Shown here piece after piece: positions 7,601 through 16,489 of a DNA stretch of 44,991 nucleotides. A program made the position numbers and the translations under genes. Location of the stretch: positions 1-44,991 of the forward strand of contig CAZOOA010000018.1 in the NCBI GenBank assembly GCA_964581355.1, written 5' to 3'. This DNA comes from CAZOOA01 sp964581355 (GTDB taxonomy: Bacteria; Bacillota; Dethiobacteria; DTU022; UBA8154). The notes beneath the pieces are model-generated. The model saw nothing but the letters and a program-made list of their open reading frames with translations, ran no database searches and was not told the origin of the DNA. Positions within the stretch are counted from its first letter, which is position 1, and every line of letters begins with the position of its first letter.

Positions 7601-8281
7601 TCAGTCCAGGTAGGTGGAGCGGGCCAGGCAGAACTGGGCGAAAAAGTAAGTGGCCATGATAAACGCCGGGGCCCATCCCATGGGTTCCAGGAACTTATTG
7701 AAAGCCAGTACTGCATCGGATGCGTAAAAAAACAGCGCCCCAACGGCGACCAGCAATTTTTGCCGGTGTGTGAGCTTCTTGCGGAAAAAATGCCCCAGGG
7801 CCAGCCAGAGCATGGCGGAAATAACCAGGGTGTAAAGGCCTACCGGGAGCAGCATCTCCCCTTGGCCGGTGGCCAGCATGCCTCTGCCCAAAATCGAAAA
7901 AATAATAATGGCAGCGGCTCCTACCACGGCGCCTGTATAATAATCTCCTTTTTTCAGCTTTTCAAAGCCCCTGCCCAGGGCGATGATGTAGAAAAGATGG
8001 GCCAGCAGGAAGGCAGCCAGGCCCGGCAGGAAAAAGCGCTCTCCCTCCAGCATTAGGAAAATATCCCCAAATAAACTGAAGATAAGGGCGACCAGGAAAA
8101 GGGAGGTATAAATGCGGTCGTGCCTGGCCTTGTACGAACCGTAGCAGAGTAAGATAATCAGTGCCGTGGTCAGGGGCTTGAAGACAAATTCACCGGGCTT
8201 GAATTCCAAAAGGACAAAGATGATATCCAATACAGCCGCGCAGAGGATGAAAAGGTAAAGCCGGTTTCTGTTAATTGCCAT
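7601..8281 (-). CDS. YhhN/TMEM86-family lysoplasmalogenase-like membrane protein
   Basis: 226 residues with about eight hydrophobic segments. Conserved family blocks are visible: FKPLTTALI, SLFGDIFLML, AAFLLAHLFY and FFYASDAVLAFNKF. In animals TMEM86 hydrolyses the vinyl-ether bond of lysoplasmalogens. Anaerobic Clostridia make plasmalogens, so the role is plausible here but inferred. The start MAINRNRL at 8281 lies 28 bp downstream of the U32 peptidase stop on the same strand, so the two may be co-transcribed. Confidence 0.85.
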   Translation of the reverse strand: MAINRNRLYLFILCAAVLDIIFVLLEFKPGEFVFKPLTTALIILLCYGSYKARHDRIYTSLFLVALIFSLFGDIFLMLEGERFFLPGLAAFLLAHLFYIIALGRGFEKLKKGDYYTGAVVGAAAIIIFSILGRGMLATGQGEMLLPVGLYTLVISAMLWLALGHFFRKKLTHRQKLLVAVGALFFYASDAVLAFNKFLEPMGWAPAFIMATYFFAQFCLARSTYLD

Positions 8282-8309
8282 ACTCTATTCCCTGCCTTTC
8301 CTTTTTGAA

Positions 8310-9521
8310 CTAGGATTTATACTTCCGGATTACATCCATATAAGATAGTTCCTGTTCTACCGGCAGTCGCACGATCTGGCGCGGATGGGGTGCAGCTGTT
8401 ATGTTTTCTCCCTGCTGATCATAGAGCTGGTTGACCTGGAAAGAAAAAGGCTCTTTTTGGGGCCCAAAGGCCTCCAGGATATCTCCCAGGGCGAAACGGT
8501 TGCGCTGTTCCACGATAGCCGTGCCGGTGTCTTGCTCATAATCCAGGACAAGGCCGGCCATCAGGCAGTCTGCCTGGTAGCTTTCAGTATCACCGGGGTC
8601 TACCTGCTGGGGGCGGCCGAAATAAAAGCCTGTATGGTAAGGCCGGTGGCTCACTTTTTTTAATTCCGCTTCCCAGGCAGGGTTGAATTGATAACTTTCG
8701 GGGCAAGAAAAATAACGGTCTAAAGCCTTGCGGTAAACCTGGGTGACGGTAGCGACATAGTGGATGCCTTTCATCCGGCCTTCAATCTTTAGTCCGTTCA
8801 CCCCTGCCTGGACCATTTCCGGGATATGGCGGATCATGCACAGGTCCCGGGAACTGAGGATAAAGCTGCCTTCTTTTCCTTCCTCCAGGACGACGGGGTC
8901 ATGGGGGCGGCTTTCTTCAAAGAGTTCATAGCTCCAGCGGCAGGGCTGGGTGCATTCTCCCCGGTTGGCCCCGCGCCCGGTGAAATAAGCGCTGAGCAAG
9001 CACCTTCCCGAATAGGCCACGCACATGGCTCCATGGATAAACGCTTCCAGCTCTACATCAACTTTCTTTCGTATTTGCCGGATTTCTTCCAGGGAAAGTT
9101 CCCGGGACAGGTTGATTCTTTTAATCCCCAAGTCAGCCCAGAACCGGGCGCTAACCCAGTTGGAAACAGCTGCCTGTGTGCTCAGGTGGACAGGGATGCC
9201 GGGCACATGCTGCCGGGCCAGCTGCCACATTCCTGGGTCGGCAATAATAAGGGCATCGGGCCTCAACGCTTCCAGGGCCTTAAGCTTGTTGTCCACCCCT
9301 TCAAGGTGGTGGTTGTGAGCGATGATGTTTAGGGTCAAGTAGACCTTAACCCCGGCCTGGTGGGCCAGTTTGATCCCTTCTTTTAATTCATCCAGGGAAA
9401 AACCGGGGGCATAGGCTCTTAAGTCCAGGCCTGCCCCGCCCATGTAGACAGCGTCGGCGCCGTACATGACCGCCGCCTTTAAACGCTCGAAATCACCTGC
9501 CGGGACTAGCAGTTCCGGCAG
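8310..9521 (-). CDS. U32 family peptidase, N-terminal start unresolved
   Basis: U32 proteins (PrtC/YegQ/RlhA/TrhP group) act as collagenase-like peptidases or in RNA hydroxylation. The body is typical: YGADAVYMGG, AFIHGAMCVAYSGRCLLS, the cysteine-rich GECTQPCRW, and GLKIEGRMK. The first ATG (9467) would remove the universal N-terminus, but the same frame continues upstream as PELLVPAGDFERLKAAV, so coding reaches at least 9521. No ATG, GTG or TTG lies between there and the in-frame stop near 9560. Candidates are an ATA or ATT start 7-10 nt after GGAGGT, or the ATG at 9541 joined to this frame by gaining one A in a nine-A run (9526-9534). About 404 residues. Confidence 0.85.
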   Translation of the reverse strand: MPELLVPAGDFERLKAAVMYGADAVYMGGAGLDLRAYAPGFSLDELKEGIKLAHQAGVKVYLTLNIIAHNHHLEGVDNKLKALEALRPDALIIADPGMWQLARQHVPGIPVHLSTQAAVSNWVSARFWADLGIKRINLSRELSLEEIRQIRKKVDVELEAFIHGAMCVAYSGRCLLSAYFTGRGANRGECTQPCRWSYELFEESRPHDPVVLEEGKEGSFILSSRDLCMIRHIPEMVQAGVNGLKIEGRMKGIHYVATVTQVYRKALDRYFSCPESYQFNPAWEAELKKVSHRPYHTGFYFGRPQQVDPGDTESYQADCLMAGLVLDYEQDTGTAIVEQRNRFALGDILEAFGPQKEPFSFQVNQLYDQQGENITAAPHPRQIVRLPVEQELSYMDVIRKYKS

Positions 9522-9610
9522 GTGATTTTTTTTTGATCCATTACCTTGGCTAATTATTTACTCAACCTCCGTTTACGCTGATAGAAACAATGCTCAATTA
9601 CTTGATTACT

Positions 9611-9639
9611 ATCATATTATGCCAGTGAAAAAATGTCAA
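9611..9639 (-). promoter_or_regulatory. Sigma-A promoter of the U32 peptidase gene
   Basis: On the minus strand, TTGACA (9639-9634), 17 bp, then TATGAT (9616-9611). Transcription would begin just upstream of the GGAGGT ribosome binding site. Confidence 0.75.
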
Positions 9640-9775
9640 CAATTTCAAACAATAATTAAGCGTAACAGGTTGTAACTCCATGTTCAAAAGCATATGGGAT
9701 TGTTTCCAATATATCACCAGGGATAAGGAATGATCGTAAACCTTCAAAGAGGTCAATGAAATCAAAGAAGTGGGT

Positions 9776-11602
9776 TCAGGTCACCAGGGCCAAGACCATC
9801 TGTCCGATACGCAGGATGATCCCACCGGCCAGGAAAGCCAGGGAACTGGTGAGCAAGAGCATGCCCAGGGAAAAGTAGATGCTAAACTCTTTAATCAATG
9901 TCCCGATGATGGCAATGCAGGGTACATAAAACAGCGCTACGGATGCCCCCACGAATAGCTGCAGCATGGTCAACTCCATTTCCAGCAGGGGCAGGACGGT
10001 TAGTTCGCGGCGCAAAACGCCCAGGATAAGGGGCACAGTGGCTTCCTGGGGCAGGCCCAGCCAGCCGGTCACAAGGAAACGGAGCCGGATGCCCAGGGCT
10101 TCCATAATCCCGGTTTCGTAGAGCAAAGCGGCAACACCCACAGCCCCTACCATGGGCAGTGCCCCGTCGGTCACGAAGTTTTTCAAACGGACCCATAATT
10201 TTTTCGCCAGCACATCCCCTCTCGGTGCCAGCAATGCGGGCAACTCCATCACGGTCTGCAGCTGGGAGCCTTTTACCAGGCGGTCCAGGACCAGCCCTGC
10301 TCCGGCCAACATCATGAAGGACAGGGCAAAAAGCAGCAGAACCAGCAGGATTGACCGTTCCGCCAGCAGGGAAATAAAGGCCCCGGTTTGGGCCACGCAG
10401 GGGATGGCCAGGCAGATCATGGTGGAAACGGTTAAACGCTCTTTGCGGGAGTTCAGGGCCCGGGTGGAAAGGATGGCCGGAACTGCGCAACCATAACCCA
10501 ATAACAGGGGGATTACGCTGGAGCCGTGCAGCCCAACCCGGTTCAGCAGTCCGTCCAGTAACGCTCCCAGCCTGGACATATAACCGCTGTCTTCCAGGAT
10601 TGTCAAGGCAGTATAGAAGGAGATGACATAAGGCAGCACAAGGGTAAAGGGCCATTCCAGCCCTTTTACAAGAAACCCGTACTCCCCGATGATGATATTC
10701 TGGACCACCCCGGGTGGGACCAAAGCCTGGATAAAGATCACGATCTGTGGAATGATTAATTCCCTGAAGAGGGGAAGTAACAGGAACTGGCGCAATCCCA
10801 TTCCCACCCCGATGACAAAAAGAAAAAGAAAAGACAAAATTAAAATGGCCAGGGGGATGCCTGGCCAGGGTTTAACCAGCAGCAGCCCCCATTTTTTGCG
10901 GGCAGAATATGAGCGCTGACTTTTCTCGCAGGCAGGCTCTTCGCGGGTCGTGGCGCAGGCCAGCTCTTCCGCTTGCAGCCAGCGCTTGGAATCATCTGGT
11001 TCAGTGACCGGGTGCTTCCCGGGTTGTCTGTTTAATGCCTTGGCCAGGGTATGGGTCAGTTCTTCCAGGCCCTGGTTTTTTACCGCTACCGTGGCAATAA
11101 CCGGAATGCCCAGTTGCTCGGAAAGTAGCGCTGTATCTATCATTTTGCCTCTTTCCTGGATTAAATCCGTGCGGTTCAAGGCGGCAACAACGGGCAGCCC
11201 AAACTCCATCACTTGTAAAAGCAGGTACAGACTGCTGCCCAGGTTGCTGGCATCCAGGACACAGAGGACCGCCGTGGGTTTTTGGGATGTCGCTTCCAGG
11301 CCTGCAAACTGCCCCTTGGGCTGGTGACAGCTGGAAGCGCTAATTTTCTCATAGTTTCCGGAAAGCATTTCTACTGCAATCTTTTCTGCCTCATTTTCAG
11401 CATCCAGGGTATAGGTCCCTGGGACATCAATGAGTGTTATTTCTGTCCCCTCAATATCTGCTTTCCCGAAAGCGTATTCAACGGTTGTGCCCGGGTAATT
11501 GGCACAGCTTACGCTCATGCCGGTAAAATTGTTGAAAAGAACGCTTTTGCCCACGTTGGGTGGGCCCATAAGCAAGACCAGAGGTTTTGCTTCTTTAGTC
11601 AT
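9776..11602 (-). CDS. feoB: Ferrous iron transporter FeoB
   Basis: 608 residues. The N-terminal G-domain has G1 GPPNVGKS (13-20), switch I NYPGTT, G3 DVPGTY (59-64) and G4 NRTD (143-146). An insert of about 25 residues lies between G3 and the AVLCVLDASNLG strand. The membrane half contains two gate regions and the FeoB C-terminal segment. FeoB imports Fe(II) across the cytoplasmic membrane, driven or gated by GTP hydrolysis. The length is at the short end of the family. It is the last gene of a four-gene minus-strand operon and overlaps the FeoA-like gene by 8 bp, which suggests translational coupling. Fur-box-like sites precede the operon. Confidence 0.95.
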   Translation of the reverse strand: MTKEAKPLVLLMGPPNVGKSVLFNNFTGMSVSCANYPGTTVEYAFGKADIEGTEITLIDVPGTYTLDAENEAEKIAVEMLSGNYEKISASSCHQPKGQFAGLEATSQKPTAVLCVLDASNLGSSLYLLLQVMEFGLPVVAALNRTDLIQERGKMIDTALLSEQLGIPVIATVAVKNQGLEELTHTLAKALNRQPGKHPVTEPDDSKRWLQAEELACATTREEPACEKSQRSYSARKKWGLLLVKPWPGIPLAILILSFLFLFVIGVGMGLRQFLLLPLFRELIIPQIVIFIQALVPPGVVQNIIIGEYGFLVKGLEWPFTLVLPYVISFYTALTILEDSGYMSRLGALLDGLLNRVGLHGSSVIPLLLGYGCAVPAILSTRALNSRKERLTVSTMICLAIPCVAQTGAFISLLAERSILLVLLLFALSFMMLAGAGLVLDRLVKGSQLQTVMELPALLAPRGDVLAKKLWVRLKNFVTDGALPMVGAVGVAALLYETGIMEALGIRLRFLVTGWLGLPQEATVPLILGVLRRELTVLPLLEMELTMLQLFVGASVALFYVPCIAIIGTLIKEFSIYFSLGMLLLTSSLAFLAGGIILRIGQMVLALVT

Positions 11603-11930
11603 TTATGCTGGCCTCCTGGGCTTCCAGCATGATTTTGCTGCCCAGGCCCCTTCCCAGGGCGATGCTTCTGCCTTCTACCTCTACGATTACTGGTCCTTGG
11701 AATTTCTCCCGGGCATGCATCAAGACTTTTTTCCCCGGTCGCAGTCCCAGGGCGGCCAGGTGGGGGGCAGGGGGGACAGCAGCAATAACTCCCATATCTC
11801 CATCGGCAAGCTGCATTAAAGTTTTGGCCACGCAGGGTTTGCCTTTGCAGCAATAACCAAGCTTGCCGTTTCCGTTCCCTTGTCCGTTCCCTTGTCCTTG
11901 TTTTCTTCTTTTCTTCCACATAAACCTCAT
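11595..11930 (-). CDS. FeoA-domain protein with Gly/Asn-rich N-terminus
   Basis: 111 residues from the ATG at 11930, which has GGAAGTG upstream; the ribosome binding site overlaps the end of the flippase gene. The C-terminal ~75 residues form the SH3-like FeoA fold (LADGDMGVIAAV, LGLRPGKKVLM, and IALGRGLGSKIML, which resembles the usual ALR..EA.I.V end). The N-terminus is unusual: a basic stretch, then GQGNGQGNGNGKLGYCCKGKPC with three cysteines that could bind metal. FeoA proteins bind and regulate FeoB. The 8-bp overlap with feoB supports that partnership. Confidence 0.85.
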   Translation of the reverse strand: MRFMWKKRRKQGQGNGQGNGNGKLGYCCKGKPCVAKTLMQLADGDMGVIAAVPPAPHLAALGLRPGKKVLMHAREKFQGPVIVEVEGRSIALGRGLGSKIMLEAQEASIND

Positions 11931-11934
11931 TGTT

Positions 11935-13047
11935 TCACTTCCTTTCCGGGTATATCGTGGCATCTAAAGCATTTTTTGTATTTTTCCTTTCTGTGGAGAG
12001 CATAAGAGCTGCTCCCGCAGCCAACAAAAGAGGAAACCAATACGTGATAGAGCGTGACAGAATGGCTATGCCCAGCCCCTCTGCCGCTGTGAGCCCTCCC
12101 AGGGAAAACATGAAGGCCATACTTCCTTCAAAAGAACCCAGGCCTCCAGGAAAAAGAGGGACCATGCTGACCAGGTAAGCGGTGTATGTTGTGATCGCTG
12201 CGGTTAAAATGCCTACGTTGAAATTCAGCATGACGGCAACCAGCAGTATTTTAACCGGGTAACAGCCCCATACCAGCAGAGACAAAAAGAATAAGAAGTG
12301 GCGGTCTTTCGTGCTGGTCAGGTTCCCTGCGTGCCCGGAAGCCTTTTGCAAAAAGCGGTAGGCTTTTTTTGCCGGCTTCAGAACTCTGGGGATTCCGGCT
12401 GCTCCTTCTTCCTGCTCATCCTCTTCCTCCTTTTCTTCCTGGCCTTGTTTTCCCGGACTCTTTTTGTTTACCATCCGGTAAAACAGCCCAAATACACTGA
12501 GTAAAAGCAGAAACGAAAGGTAAGCCACGGCGGGCAGTTGGTAGAACAGGGCGGCCAAGGCCAGGATAAAAACGCAAATCAATACAAAGGGAAATAAAGA
12601 AACGTACTTGTGAACCAGAAGTGCCCCGGTTATCTCTTCATAGGAAAGGGGCGCCTGCTTTCTCAGCAGGTAGACTTTCGCCGCCTCCCCGCCTAATTTT
12701 ACCGATGGCGTTATGCTTTCCACGAAACTTCCCGCCAAGTTCACCTTGAAAACTTGGGTAAAAGGAAGGGCGGGATAATTTTTTTTTAACAAGTAGTGCC
12801 ACTGGTAAGCGCTGGTGGCCAGCGTAACCACCTGCAGTGCACATAAAGTAGCAAGAACCCGTGGGTCAGCCCGAAGGATTACCTGCCGGATATCTTCCCA
12901 TCCGAGATACAGCATCAGTGCAACAATTATTAAAATACCTGTCACCCAGAGCAAGGTGCGTTTTATTCCCATCTTTTCCACACTTTCAATTTCCACACTT
13001 TCAACTTTATTGCACAAAAAGCACGCTGTTAAAGGCCAATAATTCAT
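11935..13047 (-). CDS. LPG-synthase-TM/UPF0104 flippase-like membrane protein
   Basis: 370 residues with about eight membrane segments and family motifs AGSFVESITPSVKLGGEAAKVYLL and VSMVPLFPGGLGSFEG. A Glu/Lys-rich cytoplasmic loop follows residue 200. Members of this family (AglD, MprF N-terminal half) move or modify lipid-linked molecules; the substrate here is unknown. The start at 13047 overlaps the upstream methyltransferase gene by 41 bp. A second ATG 25 codons in (MGIKRTLL) is possible; the residues between contain a short VESVE repeat. Its place between the methyltransferase and feoA suggests a linked role in metal uptake or envelope modification. Confidence 0.75.
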   Translation of the reverse strand: MNYWPLTACFLCNKVESVEIESVEKMGIKRTLLWVTGILIIVALMLYLGWEDIRQVILRADPRVLATLCALQVVTLATSAYQWHYLLKKNYPALPFTQVFKVNLAGSFVESITPSVKLGGEAAKVYLLRKQAPLSYEEITGALLVHKYVSLFPFVLICVFILALAALFYQLPAVAYLSFLLLLSVFGLFYRMVNKKSPGKQGQEEKEEEDEQEEGAAGIPRVLKPAKKAYRFLQKASGHAGNLTSTKDRHFLFFLSLLVWGCYPVKILLVAVMLNFNVGILTAAITTYTAYLVSMVPLFPGGLGSFEGSMAFMFSLGGLTAAEGLGIAILSRSITYWFPLLLAAGAALMLSTERKNTKNALDATIYPERK

Positions 13048-13552
13048 GTTTCACCCGCTCCACGGGATCACGCTGCCTGGGAAGGAGATCGTACTGGCTT
13101 TGGGCGTATTTTTTGGCCTCCCTGAAAACAAAGCGTTTGCCGATACCACCGCAGGCCAAAAGATTATCCATAATTGAAGCTTTAGGCTCTGCCTGGACAG
13201 CAACGAGTGCAGTGGTAAAATCTGCAGGAATGGATTCGGCTGCATCTCTATGTAAGAGCTTGATTTCTCTTAGTAGATTCAAACGTTTCAGGTAAAAGTG
13301 GGCCTTTTCGACAGCTTCCCGGTCCCGGTCCACGGCCCAAACTTTTGCCCCGGTAAAATAGTGCAGGTAGATGGCCGTGTAGGGCACAGCGCCACACCCG
13401 ATATTTAAAACCAAATCTTGTCCTGTAATGCCAGCCAGCTCAATTTCGTTTTTAATGACATGGCGGTAAGGAAGACTGTAAAGCCGGGATAAAATTGTGC
13501 TTTTAAATGCTTTCTTTTCCCATGAAGCGAAGAGAGGCTTAATAAGTTCCAA
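13007..13552 (-). CDS. Class I SAM methyltransferase resembling nicotianamine synthase
   Basis: 181 residues from a TTG start with GGGGG 9 nt upstream. The SAM-binding loop LNIGCGAVPYTAIYL and AVDRDREAVEKA match the pattern of nicotianamine synthase-type enzymes (G.G..P.T...L, then a D.D..A...A helix). Known NAS and CntL enzymes use SAM as an aminocarboxypropyl donor to make metal chelators. They are usually about 270 residues, so this protein lacks most of the N-terminal region. It is first in a likely Fur-regulated operon with a flippase, FeoA-like protein and FeoB, which supports a metal-related role. A generic methyltransferase is the alternative. Confidence 0.55.
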   Translation of the reverse strand: MELIKPLFASWEKKAFKSTILSRLYSLPYRHVIKNEIELAGITGQDLVLNIGCGAVPYTAIYLHYFTGAKVWAVDRDREAVEKAHFYLKRLNLLREIKLLHRDAAESIPADFTTALVAVQAEPKASIMDNLLACGGIGKRFVFREAKKYAQSQYDLLPRQRDPVERVKHELLAFNSVLFVQ

Positions 13553-13566
13553 TTAGCTCGTCCCCC

Positions 13567-13585
13567 GAAATTAAGAATCATTATC
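13567..13585 (-). promoter_or_regulatory. Fur-box-like operator at the iron operon promoter
   Basis: GAAATTAAGAATCATTATC matches the 19-bp Fur consensus at 14 positions by eye, with one half perfect. It overlaps the -10 region of a possible minus-strand promoter (TTGCCA, about 18 bp, TGATAA). Confidence 0.55.
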
Positions 13586-13663
13586 AACAAAAGGAATAAA
13601 ATAGTGGCAAGGTTTCGCTTGCCAATGTGTTGCTATTGTGAATGCTTCTCAAACCGCCTTCTT

Positions 13664-13682
13664 GAAATTGATTCTCATTACT
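13664..13682 (-). promoter_or_regulatory. Second Fur-box-like site
   Basis: GAAATTGATTCTCATTACT matches the Fur consensus at 14 of 19 positions by eye. It lies about 80 bp upstream of the first site. Confidence 0.45.
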
Positions 13683-13846
13683 CTTGCAGTATAGCAGATA
13701 ATGCAAAGGAGGTCAAGGGAAAAATCTTGGATTTTGCATAAAATCCAGGAGAAGACTTTTTCAATTATTACTGCAAACCATACAAAATGCCAAAGGCAGC
13801 GAAGTGTGAAGCAGAGAGAATGATAATGTCATTTCCAGGCTTAAAC

Positions 13847-14656
13847 TTATGCTTTGGTCAGGTGACGCACTGCGGAGGCCAACAGACAAACAACGGCGGA
13901 GAGCAGGACAATGGAAGCCCCTGAGGCCAGGTTTAGCTCATAAGAGATCCAGAGGCCAAAAAAGCAAAAACCGGCACCAATCAAAGTGGCAATCTGCATT
14001 ATTTTTTTAAAATCAGAAGCAAACATCCTGGCGATTACAGAAGGAGCGGTAAACAGTGCCAAAACCAGGATGATACCCACTACACGAATCAGGATTACCA
14101 CAGAGATGGCGACAAGCACCAGGAGCAGGTAATCCAGGAAAGCCACGTTAATACCCCGCATGTAAGTGAATTCTTCATCAAAGAGGTAGGCCTTCCACTG
14201 GTTAAAAAGCGCTGCTACAGCCAGAATAACTGCAACGGTTAATATTGCCATTATGATTATATCGGCCCGCCGCACGGCCAGGATGTTTCCGAACAGGTAA
14301 GAAGTGATGTCCGGGGGGTACCCGGGGGTAAAGGCAATAAAGACAATACCCAGGGCCATACCGGCAGACCAGAACAGCCCGATTAACATATCGGGGCTGC
14401 CTTGGCTCCTTCTTTGCATATAACCCATAATGAGCGCAGCCGTGATGGAAATGAAGAACGCGCCCCAGATGGGTTCAAATTCAAGAAAATAACCCAGGCC
14501 GATTCCACCATAAGCGGTATGAGCAATACCCCCGCTCATCATGACAATTTTCTTTTCGGTAATCATTACACCCATTATACCGCAGATCACGCTTGCCAAA
14601 AGCCCGGCAATCACCGCATGTTGCAAAAACTGGTAGTGGAGAAGGGAGCTTAGCAC
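13847..14656 (-). CDS. znuB: Zinc/manganese ABC transporter permease (ZnuB type)
   Basis: 269 residues with about eight hydrophobic segments and the ABC-3 family pattern (MMSGGIAHTAYGGIGLGYFL near the N-terminus, FALFTAPSVIARM-like region in the second half). It forms the membrane channel for Zn(II) or Mn(II) import with the adjacent ATPase and binding protein. The GTG start at 14656 has GGTGG upstream and follows the ATPase stop by 2 bp, so the genes are tightly coupled. Confidence 0.9.
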   Translation of the reverse strand: MLSSLLHYQFLQHAVIAGLLASVICGIMGVMITEKKIVMMSGGIAHTAYGGIGLGYFLEFEPIWGAFFISITAALIMGYMQRRSQGSPDMLIGLFWSAGMALGIVFIAFTPGYPPDITSYLFGNILAVRRADIIIMAILTVAVILAVAALFNQWKAYLFDEEFTYMRGINVAFLDYLLLVLVAISVVILIRVVGIILVLALFTAPSVIARMFASDFKKIMQIATLIGAGFCFFGLWISYELNLASGASIVLLSAVVCLLASAVRHLTKA

Positions 14657-14658
14657 GG

Positions 14659-15456
14659 CTATCCACCCTCTCTTTCGTGAGAGCGCAATACCCGGTGAGG
14701 AATACCATGAGCAAGGAGATCAACCGGGCAGCCGTACATTTCGCCGATAACTGTTTCGCTAAGCTCTGGTATTCCGTGGTAAAACAATGATCCGTTCAGG
14801 CAGGCCAAGCTCGTCACATGAGAAGAAATTGCCGAAAGGTCATGAGTAACCAGTAAAATGGTCATTATTTGGTTCAATTCCTTGAGCAGGTTGAAGATCT
14901 GCTCACGGGAGCGGGCGTCTACGCTGGCGGTGGGTTCATCCAATACCAGCAACCTTGGCTTTACAGCCAAGGCCCTGGCGATGAGCGCTTTTTGGAACTC
15001 GCCGCCGGAAAGCTGAGAGATCTGCCTGTATTTCAGCTCCAAAAGACCGGTTTTTTCCAGGAGCTCCAAAACTTCATCCCGGTCACGGCGGGAGAAGCGG
15101 TGGAAAAAAGCTGCTTTCCGCGGCAGTTTGCCCAGCAGAACCAGGTCCTGGACATTAATGGGAAAATTGCGATCCAGGCGGTTTATTTGAGGAACGTAAC
15201 CTACTTGGAACCTGGTTTTGCGGGGATGTTCGCCGAATAAGCGGATGCTGCCTTCGCCAGGGATAATCAGCCCCAGTATTGCTTTTAAAAGGGTGCTTTT
15301 GCCCCCACCGTTAGGGCCGATTATTCCCAGGAAATCTTTTTCCTGCACGGTTAAACTAACCTTGGAAAGCGCCTGTGTCTGACCGTACCAGGCAGACACA
15401 TTGTTCACCTGCACAGGAGCTGCACTGACTTGATAATGCTCAGTAGACGAAGCCAT
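14659..15456 (-). CDS. znuC: Zinc/manganese ABC transporter ATP-binding protein (ZnuC type)
   Basis: 265 residues. Walker A is GPNGGGKST, the signature is LSGGEFQKALIARAL, Walker B is LLVLDEPTAS and the H-loop is LLVTHDLS. It powers the metal importer. The start MASSTEHY lies 3 bp after the stop of the binding-protein gene. All three genes are contiguous on the minus strand, in the order binding protein, ATPase, permease. Confidence 0.92.
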   Translation of the reverse strand: MASSTEHYQVSAAPVQVNNVSAWYGQTQALSKVSLTVQEKDFLGIIGPNGGGKSTLLKAILGLIIPGEGSIRLFGEHPRKTRFQVGYVPQINRLDRNFPINVQDLVLLGKLPRKAAFFHRFSRRDRDEVLELLEKTGLLELKYRQISQLSGGEFQKALIARALAVKPRLLVLDEPTASVDARSREQIFNLLKELNQIMTILLVTHDLSAISSHVTSLACLNGSLFYHGIPELSETVIGEMYGCPVDLLAHGIPHRVLRSHEREGG

Positions 15457-15459
15457 TTA

Positions 15460-16461
15460 CTATAACACCTCAGCCATGGTTTGGGCCATTTTGCGCAGAT
15501 TCTCTATATAATTAGGAGCTAATGGAGCCAGCTGTACAGTTCTGCCTCCAATTTCTTCAGCAAAGGCTTCTGTTTGCTTGCTGTCAATCTCCTGCTGGTA
15601 GAAGATCGCCCGGATATCCTCGGCTTTAGCCAGTTCGATAATTTCCTGCATACGCTGGGGTGTGGCTTCTTTCCCGGCAAACTCCAGGGCATGCATTTCC
15701 AGATCATAATCGTCTGCAAGGTATCCGAAGGCCGGATGGAAAACAATAAATTTGCGGTTTTCCAGTTCACGGAAGGTTTCTTCCAGTTCCTGGTCCAGCA
15801 ACGTCAACTCATCAATAAAATCCTGGGCATTTTGCAAGTAAACATCACTGTTTGCTTCGTCCATGCGAGCCATTTCATCTGCCATGGTTTCCACCATTAC
15901 CTTGGCCCTTGCTGGGGAGAGCCAGATATGCGGGTCTCTTCGACCACTTCCCTCGCAGCCATTTCCATCTAAATGCCGGTCAGGGTAGTGCTCGCTTACT
16001 TTGCCGTGCAGATCAATGATCTCCAGGCCTTCCATCTCCCGGGCTTGTGGCATAATATTTGCTTCCTCAGTGGGCACGCCGATGGAAAAATATAGAGAGG
16101 CTTGACTGAACTGCTCCATCTCCTGGGGGGTAGGCTCATAATTGCCCGGACTGTTTCCCGGTGGAACAAGTAGCACTACTTCTACCAGGTCACCGGCAAT
16201 CTTTTCTACAAATGTTTTCTGGGGGATGATAGACACGGCTACAGTCAGGTTTTTTTCAGTAACACCATTATCGGCTGCTTCTGTTTTTTTCATTTCTTTG
16301 TCCTCTAAGGTTTCAGCTGTTTCTGCTTCTGTTTCCGGCTCTTCACCCGGCACAGTTTCAGTACCTGCGCAACCTGTCAACATGAAAACCGGGACTGCAG
16401 TAACAAAAAAGAAAACGAACATCAATCGAAAAAACGTTTTTGTCAAGTGAAACATCTTCAC
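15460..16461 (-). CDS. znuA: Zinc/manganese-binding lipoprotein (ZnuA type)
   Basis: 333 residues from GTG 16461, chosen because GGGAGG lies 8 nt upstream. A lipoprotein signal ends in MLTGCAG, so the mature protein is anchored on the outer face of the membrane. An acidic Glu/Thr linker follows, then the cluster A-I metal-binding fold. Metal-ligand regions seen are DPHIWLSPA and VFHPAFGYLADDY. The first canonical His (DPHEYEPTP in most ZnuA) is replaced: here it reads NSPGNYEPTP. A short His/Asp/Cys-containing loop precedes DPHIW. Zinc versus manganese cannot be decided from sequence; the missing His argues for altered coordination. Confidence 0.88.
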   Translation of the reverse strand: MKMFHLTKTFFRLMFVFFFVTAVPVFMLTGCAGTETVPGEEPETEAETAETLEDKEMKKTEAADNGVTEKNLTVAVSIIPQKTFVEKIAGDLVEVVLLVPPGNSPGNYEPTPQEMEQFSQASLYFSIGVPTEEANIMPQAREMEGLEIIDLHGKVSEHYPDRHLDGNGCEGSGRRDPHIWLSPARAKVMVETMADEMARMDEANSDVYLQNAQDFIDELTLLDQELEETFRELENRKFIVFHPAFGYLADDYDLEMHALEFAGKEATPQRMQEIIELAKAEDIRAIFYQQEIDSKQTEAFAEEIGGRTVQLAPLAPNYIENLRKMAQTMAEVL

Positions 16462-16489
16462 GGAAAAAACCTCCCTCATTCAAACTAGG

